Positions 8,852 to 17,097 of a stretch of 60,010 nt of DNA are shown here, in pieces. The DNA is taken from positions 1 to 60,010 of the forward strand of contig JAHAJA010000026.1 in assembly GCA_018372435.1 (NCBI GenBank), in the 5' to 3' direction. Origin of the DNA: Clostridiales bacterium (GTDB taxonomy: Bacteria > Bacillota > Clostridia > Lachnospirales > Lachnospiraceae). Under the pieces are notes generated by a model that was not told the DNA's origin, did no database searches, and saw nothing but the letters and a program-made list of their open reading frames with translations. How positions within the stretch are numbered: position 1 is the first letter of the stretch; each line of letters starts with the position of its first letter. Made by a program: the position numbers and the translations under genes.

Positions 8852-9565
8852 ATGAAATACGAATTAGATATTCATACACATACAATAGCAAGTGGACATG
8901 CCTATAATACTTTGCAAGAGATGATTCATACAGCAAAGGAAAAAGAACTTAAATTATTAGGAGTATCCGATCATGCCATTGCGATGCCTGGAACTTGTCA
9001 TTTATTCTACTTCCATAATCTAAAGGTAGTCGAAAGACAATATGGTGATTTAGAACTTATGCTTGGTTCAGAAGTTAACGTTATCGGTTATAACGGGGAA
9101 CTAGACTTAGATGAAGAGACTCTTAAAGGTCTCGATTATGCCATCGCAAGTCTTCATACTCCTTGCCTTGCACCCGGAACAATGGCACAGAATACCAATG
9201 CATTGATCAAAGCTATGGAAAATCCACATATCAATGTAATTGGACATCCAGATGATTCCCGTTTTCCTATTGATTATGAACAATTAGTACTTGCAGCTAA
9301 GAAAAACCATGTCCTTATCGAAATCAATAACAGTTCCTTGAATCCAAAAGGATTCCGTCAAAATGCAAGGGAGAACGATATTACAATTCTAAATCTCTGT
9401 AAGCAATATGATGTACCTGTTTGCTTAAACAGTGATGCTCATATCTCATCCGATATTGGTAATACAATATTCATTGATCCATTACTAGCTGAGACGAATT
9501 TCCCAGAAGAACTTATAATAAATACTTCTGTTGATAAATTCAAACTCTTCCTATCGAACAAATAA
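8852..9565 (+). CDS. PHP-domain phosphatase (YcdX-like)
   Basis: 237 aa. The N-terminus has the PHP metal motif DIHTHT with H at GVSDHAIAMPG, later metal ligands in SLHTPC and IGHPDDSRFP, and a C-terminal LNSDAHIS. These are the metal-binding motifs of the PHP family and match the YcdX subfamily, trinuclear-zinc phosphatases of uncertain natural substrate. An AGAAAGGATAAT sequence before the ATG serves as the RBS. It is alone between a divergent sensor gene and the yerC-like gene. Confidence 0.88.
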   Translation: MKYELDIHTHTIASGHAYNTLQEMIHTAKEKELKLLGVSDHAIAMPGTCHLFYFHNLKVVERQYGDLELMLGSEVNVIGYNGELDLDEETLKGLDYAIASLHTPCLAPGTMAQNTNALIKAMENPHINVIGHPDDSRFPIDYEQLVLAAKKNHVLIEINNSSLNPKGFRQNARENDITILNLCKQYDVPVCLNSDAHISSDIGNTIFIDPLLAETNFPEELIINTSVDKFKLFLSNK

Positions 9566-9687
9566 GTTATGTGCTATTTTCAGTGTATATCCCTGTATTT
9601 TCAATAAATATCAGAATATTCACAAAGTGTATGACATTTCATTATAACTTACAGGAATAGTTTCTATAACATCCTTACGTTTCCCTC

Positions 9688-9716
9688 TTTACTTTATAAC
9701 TTTATCGTGGTAAAAT
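9688..9716 (+). promoter_or_regulatory. Sigma-A-type promoter of the yerC-like gene
   Basis: TTTACT (9688-9693), a 17-bp spacer, then TAAAAT (9711-9716) with an extended TGG before it. It lies 30 bp upstream of the start codon. Confidence 0.55.
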
Positions 9717-9746
9717 ATTATATATTTCAAAAAAGGAGCGTAAGGA

Positions 9747-10067
9747 ATGAGTAAGAAGATTAGAACCACTGCTGTAGATTATTTGTTTGAAGCAATTCTA
9801 AGTCTTAAAGATAACGAAGAATGCTATACATTCTTTGAAGACGTTTGCACAGTGAATGAACTATTATCTCTCTCTCAAAGATTTGAAGTTGCGAAGATGC
9901 TTCGTCAACATAAAACATATCTTGAAATTGCAGAGAAAACTGGTGCTTCAACCGCTACCATCAGCAGAGTGAATCGTTCCCTCAACTACGGAAACGATGG
10001 TTACGATATGGTCTTCTCCCGTTTAGGAGAATTATTCGAAGATGAATCTACAGATTCTGAACAATAG
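9747..10067 (+). CDS. YerC/YecD family TrpR-related protein
   Basis: 106 aa. It matches the YerC/TrpR-like helix-turn-helix family: a helical N-terminus followed by LSQRFEVAKMLRQHKTYLEIAEKTGASTATISRVNRSL, a clear HTH in which the recognition helix is TATISRVNRSLN. Family members are small DNA-binding proteins found throughout Clostridia and Bacilli, often near pcrA/ligA; pcrA is indeed about 950 bp downstream here. Good AAAGGAG RBS. It ends in a strong bidirectional terminator. Confidence 0.9.
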   Translation: MSKKIRTTAVDYLFEAILSLKDNEECYTFFEDVCTVNELLSLSQRFEVAKMLRQHKTYLEIAEKTGASTATISRVNRSLNYGNDGYDMVFSRLGELFEDESTDSEQ

Positions 10068-10072
10068 AATGA

Positions 10073-10128
10073 CATATAGAAAAAGAACGTTAGGTGGGAC
10101 AACCTCCTAACGTTCTTTTTCTATATGT
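10073..10128. terminator. Strong bidirectional terminator between the convergent yerC-like and DUF1836 genes
   Basis: CATATAGAAAAAAGAACGT... (10073-10095) is almost perfectly complementary to 10107-10128, with one bulged A, around an 11-nt loop. It is followed by TTTTTTT on the plus strand and has A/T tracts usable on the minus strand. Confidence 0.85.
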
Positions 10129-10167
10129 TTTTTTATATGTCATTCTATATAATCTATTCTTTATAAC

Positions 10168-10824
10168 CTATTCTTTTTTAGGTGAAGCTTTTTCAGCTTC
10201 TTTTTCTTTTTTCTTCTTAGGCTTATCCTCATCCTGATTAATATTTATGGAATCAATTAATCTCTCAATAATAGCCTTCTTTACATACACATCAAAACTT
10301 AGCATACAAATCATGGAGAATGTCGATAGAAAATCCTTCTCTTCTTCTGGCGCTTTTTCGAAAGTAGTTTTCGACCTTGTATACTTCTTCATCACATCTT
10401 TCACTAGTAAATCAATATGTTCTTTTTCAAGGCTGAACACTTCACTGTAGATGTCCTCTAAGTCAATTCCCATATCAGATTGATAATACATCTCTGTTAA
10501 AGGATTCAATATATTCTGGATATCCGTAATTGAGAGAATATTCTTATAATAATATATAAATATTAATAATATCATATGTTCTTTCGTATATTTCTTCTTG
10601 TTCGGTGGGGGTAATAGATTATTCTTAGTGTAGTTGTTAATCATCGTTTTGGTTAACATCTTATCATCTTTATCACGTATGTTTGACTTAAGATGCTTGT
10701 CCATATACGTAGTAACCTGATCCATGTATAACTCTATATTCGGTATGTCCTCTGCCTTAATGTAATCAATTTTTTTGATATCATTTAATAATTTATTCAT
10801 ATATTCATCTCTAGATATATCCAA
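10168..10824 (-). CDS. DUF1836 family protein
   Basis: About 218 aa. The central segment TKTMINNYTKNNLLPPPNKKKYTKEHMILLIFIYYYKNILSI is split over residues 60-100 and resembles a MerR-like winged HTH with a T-x-NY-x-K-x-x-x-L-P-P pattern, the hallmark of DUF1836. The last 20 residues are a Lys/Glu-rich tail. Start: a GTG at 10833 lies inside the Shine-Dalgarno (GAGGTG), so the TTG at 10824, six nt after it, is the better start. DNA binding is inferred; no target is known. Convergent with the yerC-like gene. Confidence 0.8.
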   Translation of the reverse strand: MDISRDEYMNKLLNDIKKIDYIKAEDIPNIELYMDQVTTYMDKHLKSNIRDKDDKMLTKTMINNYTKNNLLPPPNKKKYTKEHMILLIFIYYYKNILSITDIQNILNPLTEMYYQSDMGIDLEDIYSEVFSLEKEHIDLLVKDVMKKYTRSKTTFEKAPEEEKDFLSTFSMICMLSFDVYVKKAIIERLIDSININQDEDKPKKKKEKEAEKASPKKE

Positions 10825-10918
10825 TTTTATCACCTCGTTGTATATATTATATAGTATTTGATACTAGATAACAAGTACTAAATAACAATATCTCTATCAA
10901 ATTAAGTATGAATATGAG

Positions 10919-10947
10919 TTGTAACCTATTATAGATAATGCTATAAT
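10919..10947 (+). promoter_or_regulatory. pcrA promoter
   Basis: TTGTAA (10919-10924), 17-bp spacer, TATAAT (10942-10947) with an extended TGC just before. It lies 66 bp upstream of the pcrA start. Confidence 0.7.
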
Positions 10948-10949
10948 AT

Positions 10950-10961
10950 AAACATATGTTT
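10950..10961. promoter_or_regulatory. AAACATATGTTT palindrome at the pcrA transcription start, LexA-box-like
   Basis: A perfect 12-bp palindrome lies 2 bp downstream of the -10 box, covering the expected start site. It resembles the Gram-positive LexA box (CGAAC-N4-GTTYC) with A for G in the left half and T at the pyrimidine position. A repressor bound here would block pcrA. Confidence 0.4.
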
Positions 10962-11013
10962 GTAACTTACAGTTACTGATTTTACCATTTTATAAAGATA
11001 GGCGGTATTCATT

Positions 11014-13377
11014 ATGAGTATTTATGATACACTTAATCCTCAGCAGTTAGAAGCTGTTAAACACAACAAAGGTCCCTTACTTATATTAGCAGGTGCTGGT
11101 TCGGGAAAGACCAGAGTTCTTACCCATCGAATTGCATACTTAATTGACGAACTTGATGTAAATCCATGGAATATATTAGCCATTACCTTCACAAACAAAG
11201 CTGCTAAAGAGATGCGTGAAAGGGTTGATAACATAGTTGGATATGGTTCTGAAAATATCTGGGTAAGTACGTTCCATTCAACCTGTGTACGTATCCTTCG
11301 TCGATATATCGACTGTCTTGGTTATGATAAAAACTTTACTATATATGATACAGATGACCAAAAGACCTTAATCCGTGACGTGTGCAAATATCTTAACATT
11401 GATACAAAAACCTACAAGGAACGCTCCATATTAAGCGTTATCTCCGCAGCGAAAGATGAGTTAATTACACCAGAGAGATATGAGCGAGAAGCACAGGGAG
11501 ATTTAAATAAAAGTAAATATGCAAGCGTTTATAAGGAATATCAAAAGCGTCTAAAACAAAACAATGCGCTCGACTTTGATGATCTGATATTCAAAACAGT
11601 AGAACTATTCGAAAACCACAAAGAAGTTCTTGAATATTATCAAAAACGATTCAAATATATCATGGTTGACGAATATCAAGATACCAACACAGTTCAGTTT
11701 AAACTTATTAGTACTCTTGCTTCTAGACGTAACGAAGATGGCGAGATTGAACATAATCTATGTGTTGTAGGTGATGACGACCAATCCATCTACAAATTCC
11801 GTGGTGCCAATATCTACAATATACTTAACTTTGAAAAGCAATTTCCTTCGACTAAGGTAATAAAGCTTGAACAAAACTATCGTTCCACAAGCACTATTCT
11901 AGATGCAGCAAACGAAGTAATTCATAATAATCTTGGGCGTAAGGACAAGCGTCTATGGACAGATAATGGTGAGGGAGAACCCTTATCCTTTACTCAATTT
12001 GATACAGAATATGAAGAAGCCAATGAAATTGTTTCAGATATGTATAACTTAATACTAAACGATGGCCACGACTATAACGAATTTGCCATTCTCTATCGTA
12101 CCAATGCACAGTCCCGTATATTCGAAGAGAAATTAATTCTTCGTAATATTCCTTATAAGATTGTTGGCGGTACTAACTTTTATCAAAGAAAAGAAATCAA
12201 AGATATCTTAGCATACCTTAAAACAATAGATAATGGCCTTGATGATATTGCTGTAAAACGTATCATTAATATACCACGTCGTGGAATTGGCTTAACCACC
12301 ATTGACCGTGTAACTGATTATGCAATATGGAATGGAATGAGCTTCTACGAAGCATTAAAACATGCTGAGTCTATTCCAGGCTTAGGACGTGGTACTTCAA
12401 AGATCTCCCCATTTGTTAGTTTAATTGAAGTCCTAAAGTCAAAGATGGCAAATCCAGAGTATTCCCTAGAGGATTTAATTAATGAGGTTTTAGAAGCAAC
12501 TGGTTATCTAAGCGAACTTGAAGCGGAAGATACCGAAGAAGCCCAAGGAAGAATTGAAAATATTAACGAATTAATTAATAAAGTGGTTTCTTATGAAAAG
12601 ACAACGGAAGAAGAACCTAGCTTGAGTGGTTTCTTAGAAGAAGTTGCATTAGTAGCGGATATTGATAATTTAGAAGACTCTAATAATGTTGTTGTTTTAA
12701 TGACACTTCATTCAGCAAAAGGTCTTGAATTCCCTTATGTATACTTATGTGGAATGGAAGAAGGAATCTTCCCAAGTTATATGTGTATCAATTCTGATGA
12801 TCCTACAGACATTGAAGAAGAACGTCGTCTTTGTTATGTTGGTATCACCCGTGCAATGAAGAGATTGTATCTTAGTGCGGCTAGACAACGTATGGTCAGA
12901 GGGGAAACACAATTCAATCGTCCTTCCCGTTTCATAGGAGAGATACCACGCTATTTATTAAGCCAGTCCTCCTCATCGGGTAAGCGTTATAGTCCTGGAG
13001 GTAATTCGTCATCCCAATTTGGTGGTTCTCCCGCTAAGACTCCTTACTACGGAAGCGGTTCAACACAAAAAGGCGGCACCTGGACACCTCAAGAGAATAC
13101 GCAATCGGACGGGAAAGATGTCTTTGCAAATAATCCATTTATCACCAAAGGCTTTGGTGGATCAAGTAAACTTGGTGCTACTACTTTCGATAAAGTCAAA
13201 CCAATTCCTGCTGTTATTGATTATGGTGTAGGTGATACTGTTAAACATATCAAGTTCGGTGTTGGTATCGTATCTGAGATGATAAAACAAGGTGATGACT
13301 ATATAGTAAGTGTAGATTTTGATACATTAGGTACCAAAAAAATGAAGGCCTCTTTTGCAAAATTACAGAAATTATAG
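11014..13377 (+). CDS. pcrA: ATP-dependent DNA helicase PcrA/UvrD
   Basis: 787 aa, normal for PcrA, a 3'-5' superfamily 1 helicase acting in repair, rolling-circle replication and removal of RecA. Motifs in order: Q motif (LNPQQLEAV, about 7-15), Walker A (AGAGSGKT, about 27-34), motif Ia (TFTNKAAKEM), motif II (DEYQDTN), motif III (VGDDDQSIYKFRGA), motif IV (EQNYRS), motif V (TLHSAKGLEF) and motif VI (EERRLCYVGITRA). A disordered Gly/Ser/Gln linker (about 655-715) leads to a C-terminal Tudor-like RNA-polymerase/DNA-binding fold (GVGDTVKHIKFGVGIV). A weak GGCGG RBS precedes the ATG. The promoter and an operator-like palindrome lie directly upstream, suggesting damage control. Confidence 0.96.
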   Translation: MSIYDTLNPQQLEAVKHNKGPLLILAGAGSGKTRVLTHRIAYLIDELDVNPWNILAITFTNKAAKEMRERVDNIVGYGSENIWVSTFHSTCVRILRRYIDCLGYDKNFTIYDTDDQKTLIRDVCKYLNIDTKTYKERSILSVISAAKDELITPERYEREAQGDLNKSKYASVYKEYQKRLKQNNALDFDDLIFKTVELFENHKEVLEYYQKRFKYIMVDEYQDTNTVQFKLISTLASRRNEDGEIEHNLCVVGDDDQSIYKFRGANIYNILNFEKQFPSTKVIKLEQNYRSTSTILDAANEVIHNNLGRKDKRLWTDNGEGEPLSFTQFDTEYEEANEIVSDMYNLILNDGHDYNEFAILYRTNAQSRIFEEKLILRNIPYKIVGGTNFYQRKEIKDILAYLKTIDNGLDDIAVKRIINIPRRGIGLTTIDRVTDYAIWNGMSFYEALKHAESIPGLGRGTSKISPFVSLIEVLKSKMANPEYSLEDLINEVLEATGYLSELEAEDTEEAQGRIENINELINKVVSYEKTTEEEPSLSGFLEEVALVADIDNLEDSNNVVVLMTLHSAKGLEFPYVYLCGMEEGIFPSYMCINSDDPTDIEEERRLCYVGITRAMKRLYLSAARQRMVRGETQFNRPSRFIGEIPRYLLSQSSSSGKRYSPGGNSSSQFGGSPAKTPYYGSGSTQKGGTWTPQENTQSDGKDVFANNPFITKGFGGSSKLGATTFDKVKPIPAVIDYGVGDTVKHIKFGVGIVSEMIKQGDDYIVSVDFDTLGTKKMKASFAKLQKL

Positions 13378-13477
13378 AAAGTAAGTTTTTGGGTCTTAGT
13401 TTTGTCCTGATTATATTTTATTATTCTTACGATAATTTATTAAATAATTCAATACTATAGTAAAATATAAACTTTCG

Positions 13478-13486
13478 TGGTATAAT
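13478..13486 (+). promoter_or_regulatory. Extended -10 promoter element of the small acidic membrane protein gene
   Basis: TGGTATAAT with no good -35 at 17 bp; an extended -10 promoter. It lies 64 bp upstream of the ATG. Confidence 0.5.
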
Positions 13487-13549
13487 AGTATGGATATCAA
13501 CTAGTCAGACATACCGTTTGATTAGTACGAAAAGAAAGGATGTGTACGT

Positions 13550-13864
13550 ATGAATAACAAAATCGAAGAATTACTAAGTGCTGTAAAACTAAATGACCTT
13601 ATCTCTAGAAAGCAAATTCAAGAAAAGAAAAAAAATAAAGCATTATGTGTAGTAGCCATTATTGCTGCTGTAGCTGCTATCGCTGCTGTCGTTTATGCTA
13701 TTTACAAACGTTGTACACCTGATTATCTAGAAGACTTTGATGAAGACTTCGATGACGATTATGACGATGATTTTGAAGATGATTCTTTTGAAATTGAAGA
13801 AGACTCTGAAGAAGCAGAGCAAGAAGATACAGAAAACTTCGAAGAAGAATTAGAAGAGAAATAA
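13550..13864 (+). CDS. Small single-pass membrane protein with a highly acidic tail
   Basis: 104 aa, family not recognised. Residues 1-27 are cytoplasmic and Lys-rich at the end (QEKKKNK), followed by one hydrophobic, Ala-rich helix (about 29-49, ALCVVAIIAAVAAIAAVVYA) and then a tail of roughly 45 residues dominated by Asp and Glu (pI very low). The orientation is not certain; the positive residues before the helix favour the acidic tail being outside. AAAGGATG RBS. The gene has its own promoter and terminator, so it is an independent unit. Possible roles (cation binding, envelope scaffold) are guesses. Confidence 0.75.
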   Translation: MNNKIEELLSAVKLNDLISRKQIQEKKKNKALCVVAIIAAVAAIAAVVYAIYKRCTPDYLEDFDEDFDDDYDDDFEDDSFEIEEDSEEAEQEDTENFEEELEEK

Positions 13865-13920
13865 TTGGTAACTGAATCGTTACCGTAATATTAAGTAGTT
13901 TAATAGCAATATATATAAAT

Positions 13921-13958
13921 AACTCCAATCACTGACTTAGTGATTGGAGTTATTTTTT
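13921..13958 (+). terminator. Terminator after the small acidic membrane protein gene
   Basis: AACTCCAATCACT pairs perfectly with AGTGATTGGAGTT around a 5-nt loop, then ATTTTTTATT. Confidence 0.85.
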
Positions 13959-14068
13959 ATTCTTCCCTAAAGGCCATCTTAAGTAAGATTGGGGGATATT
14001 ACTGTTGTAATAACTACAACAATAATAGCGGTGTTTCTATAACTTATCTATAGTATACCCATATAGGC

Positions 14069-14122
14069 AAAAAATACAGATACCACACCAAGCTACTACT
14101 TGCTTAGTGCGATATCCGTGTT
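14069..14122 (-). terminator. Terminator after the NMT1-type lipoprotein gene
   Basis: On the minus strand a long imperfect stem (ACGGATATCGCAC...AAGC with GCTT...GTGTGGTATCTGT) ends in TATTTTTT. It lies 20 nt beyond the stop codon at 14142. Confidence 0.7.
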
Positions 14123-14141
14123 TTGAAACTCTATCATTTTA

Positions 14142-15137
14142 TTATCGCTCAATTGCTTTGTTAGAATAATCAGTAGTTACTAGGTCTGCATATGGAACTT
14201 TACCATCAATTACGCCAGCTTCAAGAAGAATGTCTTGTAATAAATCAAAACTTGCTTCCTCAAACACGGTATTGTCTTTCCAAGTTCCTTGATCATAATA
14301 TCTCTTAATAATTGATACTATTTTTTCGTCTTCTGTCTCTTTAAATTGAGGTTTTATAACTTTTGCAATTTCTTCTGGTGTGTGTGTGTTAACATAATCA
14401 AGACCTTTTTGAATAGCATTTGTGAATTTTTGAATGATTTCAGGATTCTTCTCGACATAGCTCTTCTTAGCTGAATAAGCGGTATAAGGTACTTTACCAC
14501 TCTCTACACCAAGTGAATCCACTACATGGCCTTTTCCTTCCATCTCAAGTGCAGTTGCAGCTGGCTCGAATTCTACGGTATATTCACCCGTTCCAGTTGA
14601 GAATGCTTCTGCGGTTAATCCAAAGTCAATATTCTGAATAATTGTTAAATCCTTCGTAGGATCAAGACCGTTTTTCTTCAGAATATACTCAAGAACCATC
14701 TGAGGCATACCACCTGCACGTCCTCCGATAACTGTCTTTCCAACTAAATCCGTCCATTTGAAGTTATCGTTTGCTTCTCTAGCAACTAAGAAATTACCTG
14801 CACGTTGTGTTAATTGGGCAAAATTAACAACATAATCATCTGCACCCTCATTATACACGTATATTGAAGATTCAGAACCCATGAAGCCTATTTCTGCTTC
14901 CCCAGATAATACTGCTGTCATAGTTTTATCAGCACCAAATCCTGTTACTAATTCTACATTTAATCCCTCGTCTTTGAAGTATCCAAGTTCAAGAGCTACA
15001 TACTGAGGCGCATAGAAGATAGAATGTGCAACTTCGTTTAATGTTATCTTTGTAAGTTTACTGTCTTTCTTACAGCCAACCAATGAGGTCATTACCATAA
15101 GGAGTACCAGTACAATTGCTGTTAGTCTCCTTTTCAT
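14142..15137 (-). CDS. NMT1/THI5-like (NitT/TauT-type) ABC solute-binding lipoprotein
   Basis: 331 aa. Signal peptide with lipobox VGC at about residues 20-22, then an NMT1-type periplasmic-binding fold: HSIFYAPQYVALELGYFKDEGLNVEL at the start (split over 38-62), the GEAEIGFMGSE segment, and TVIGGRAGGMPQM. These proteins feed ABC importers for pyrimidine thiamin precursors, sulfonates, nitrate or riboflavin; the ligand cannot be told from sequence. No permease or ATPase lies nearby. It follows the kinase gene by 93 bp on the same strand, with AAGGAG as RBS, so it may be co-transcribed or have its own promoter in that gap. Confidence 0.85.
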   Translation of the reverse strand: MKRRLTAIVLVLLMVMTSLVGCKKDSKLTKITLNEVAHSIFYAPQYVALELGYFKDEGLNVELVTGFGADKTMTAVLSGEAEIGFMGSESSIYVYNEGADDYVVNFAQLTQRAGNFLVAREANDNFKWTDLVGKTVIGGRAGGMPQMVLEYILKKNGLDPTKDLTIIQNIDFGLTAEAFSTGTGEYTVEFEPAATALEMEGKGHVVDSLGVESGKVPYTAYSAKKSYVEKNPEIIQKFTNAIQKGLDYVNTHTPEEIAKVIKPQFKETEDEKIVSIIKRYYDQGTWKDNTVFEEASFDLLQDILLEAGVIDGKVPYADLVTTDYSNKAIER

Positions 15138-15230
15138 AAGAATCTCCTTGCATATTTTACATGTAATACTATATTCTTTATATATAACCTCTGTGCATGG
15201 CCGACTCCTATATTCCTTTTTTAAATTGTT

Positions 15231-15836
15231 TCACCATTCTATACATATGCAATCATCTGCTATATGAAATGTTTCAAAATACCTATTTTCTTTTGGAATC
15301 CATTCAGTAATAAATCGTTGTAATTTCTCTTCACCGTTTCTTTTTCTTATGTTATCAACCTGCTCATTCTCGTTGATATTCATAAAAATCTTCACATCAT
15401 AGGGGTCATTAAAATAAGGATGCAGACTATATGATCCTTCCATGATATTCAACCGATGTTTCTTAATAAGAATTTCCTCTTTGATTTTACCTTCCATACA
15501 ACTATAAGGTCGATAGATTACATCCGTTCCACTAAGTACGGGTCCCATAACCTCTGTTTGGAATCTTTCATAATCTACATTTCCTCCAATTTGTGCAAGT
15601 CTTTCTTCTGTCCTTTGATATCCTTGCAAAAAGAAGTCATCAAGATGGAAGAGATTACAATTATAAATATCTTTTAGATAATATCCTAATGTTGTCTTAC
15701 CGCTCGCACATTTGCCATCAATAGCTATGAGTATTGTTTCTCTATCCGAAGCTTCTAAGACTCTATTAATTGCTTCCTTTGCCGCAGCAAATCTCTTGAC
15801 GCAAGCCTCTTTCATAATTAGTCTATGCTCTTCCAT
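15231..15836 (-). CDS. Uridine-kinase-like P-loop nucleoside/vitamin kinase
   Basis: 201 aa. Walker A motif GKCASGKTTL at about residues 44-53, followed by LFHLDDFFLQG (the phosphoacceptor-site Asp of uridine-kinase-like enzymes), then a lid-type region and IMEGSYSLHPY. This is the NK/uridine kinase fold (PF00485-like). Similar stand-alone kinases phosphorylate nucleosides, pantothenate or nicotinamide riboside. It overlaps the ECF S-component gene by 14 bp, which strongly suggests that it traps the imported substrate by phosphorylation. The exact substrate is unknown. Confidence 0.8.
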   Translation of the reverse strand: MEEHRLIMKEACVKRFAAAKEAINRVLEASDRETILIAIDGKCASGKTTLGYYLKDIYNCNLFHLDDFFLQGYQRTEERLAQIGGNVDYERFQTEVMGPVLSGTDVIYRPYSCMEGKIKEEILIKKHRLNIMEGSYSLHPYFNDPYDVKIFMNINENEQVDNIRKRNGEEKLQRFITEWIPKENRYFETFHIADDCICIEW

Positions 15837-16374
15837 TACTCATTCCCTCCGACTGCTGCACTCTTCGTAATTGATATACAATAAGTGGAATGAATATCAA
15901 CTGGATTATAATCCCTGGGATTGCATTTACATAAGCTTGTACCAAGAAAATCTTCCATGTAAATGTGTTACCAAGTGCACGGAATAATCCAAAGGATGTA
16001 ATTCCCCATACAACTCTGCCGGCAAACATAGCAATGATTAAGGATATATAGATTCCCCATCTTTTATCACTTAATTTGTGGTATAACAATCCAGTAACAA
16101 GGCCATATGTAGCTAACTCCATCGACATTGCAACCGCGATTGGCATCATTGGTGGCGCTCCAAACAGCACACTTCTCAGTAGCGGAACGATGAACCCCGC
16201 AATCAAACCATAAGGCCCGCCACATAGGAAGCCACATAAGATAATCGGAATATGCATCGGTAAAAGCATATTACCTATGCTTGGAATCTGCATCGTCACA
16301 AAAGGTAAGACAAGACCTAATGCGATAAAGAATGCAGTTAAAACCAATTTTATTGTTTTATTCTTCTGTATCAT
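15823..16374 (-). CDS. ECF transporter S component (substrate-binding membrane subunit)
   Basis: 183 aa with six hydrophobic segments, typical of S components (PF12822-like). The N-terminus carries the Ala/Leu-rich first helix (LVLTAFFIALGLVLPF) and the conserved loop GNMLLPMHIPIILCGFLCG. S components bind a vitamin or precursor and pair with a shared EcfA-A'-T energising module, which is not in this window. Its neighbours are a Cys-rich protein 21 bp upstream and the overlapping kinase downstream. The ligand is not known; no TPP, B12, FMN or preQ1 riboswitch was seen upstream. Confidence 0.85.
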   Translation of the reverse strand: MIQKNKTIKLVLTAFFIALGLVLPFVTMQIPSIGNMLLPMHIPIILCGFLCGGPYGLIAGFIVPLLRSVLFGAPPMMPIAVAMSMELATYGLVTGLLYHKLSDKRWGIYISLIIAMFAGRVVWGITSFGLFRALGNTFTWKIFLVQAYVNAIPGIIIQLIFIPLIVYQLRRVQQSEGMSNGRA

Positions 16375-16395
16375 TTCAATCCTCCGTTATCTGTT

Positions 16396-16842
16396 TTAAT
16401 CTTCTGTCTCATGGAAAAAGCTAATAATAGAATTTGCAATTTCAGGATGCGAATTATGAATCTGATTTAAATAGCGGAATGCACTACCTTCATAATTCTG
16501 TATTTCTCCAAACAAGCCAATCTCATAACAATTTCTAATAATATTAATGACACAATTATCAAAATGATTCTCTTTACACGATTTACATTGCTTTAAAATA
16601 TGAGCAATTGCCTCTTCTAAATGTTCTGTATCGAAAACTTTAAAATCTGTAAGTGGAATTTGTTGCGCTCCATTTACCACATATGTATTCTCTTCCTTAA
16701 AACATTGTGTAATACATTTTTTGGCATATCCAATAATACAATCATTATGACTACAAGTACCACAAACCTCTTCACTCATGCAACTTTTGCTCAAATCTGT
16801 TAAAACTAAATCATAATTAAGTTCTGAATTCAAAATTCCCAT
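16396..16842 (-). CDS. Cys-rich protein of unknown function (ECF operon leader gene)
   Basis: 148 aa from the ATG at 16842, chosen because GGAGG lies 6 nt upstream; a longer frame to 16905 lacks an RBS. Ten Cys occur in two clusters: C-x5-C-x2-C-x4-C-x7-C-x3-C (residues 21-47) and C-x2-C-x7-C-x7-C (about 86-105). This suggests one or two zinc sites or an iron-sulfur cluster. No signal peptide. I do not recognise the family. It is the first gene of the unit with the ECF S component and the kinase and follows a strong promoter. Confidence 0.75.
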   Translation of the reverse strand: MGILNSELNYDLVLTDLSKSCMSEEVCGTCSHNDCIIGYAKKCITQCFKEENTYVVNGAQQIPLTDFKVFDTEHLEEAIAHILKQCKSCKENHFDNCVINIIRNCYEIGLFGEIQNYEGSAFRYLNQIHNSHPEIANSIISFFHETED

Positions 16843-16918
16843 TACAAACCTCCATTTTTCTTTTGTTTTCTTAATTTTATATATAACCGTCAAAAATAAT
16901 ATCATTCCACGATTTCTT

Positions 16919-16947
16919 ATTATACTATACTAACTGGTGTTTGGCAA
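16919..16947 (-). promoter_or_regulatory. Promoter of the Cys-rich/ECF/kinase operon
   Basis: On the minus strand TTGCCA (16947-16942), 17-bp spacer, TATAAT (16924-16919). It lies 77 bp upstream of the ATG at 16842; the leader contains no recognisable riboswitch. Confidence 0.7.
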
Positions 16948-17022
16948 TTTTAAGCCTAGTTAGTTGGGAATTATTGTTGGTTTCCCCTTTATTCTATAGC
17001 TTTTTACTAGTCTTGTATTCAT

Positions 17023-17068
17023 AAAAAGCACCTCTGGGTTAATTACTTTTAACTCACTCAGAGATGCT
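17023..17068 (-). terminator. Terminator of the htrA-like gene
   Basis: On the minus strand AAGCATCTCTGAGTGAGTTAA pairs with TTAACCCAGAGGTGCTT (with mismatches), then TTTTTATG. It lies about 30 nt beyond the stop. Confidence 0.75.
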
Positions 17069-17097
17069 TCCATATACATTATTTAATTTTCCTATAT

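Noticed and set aside
15138..15230. TPP riboswitch before the NMT1-type lipoprotein gene
   Set aside because: Gap too short (93 bp) and no CUGAGA or ACCUGA-type core.
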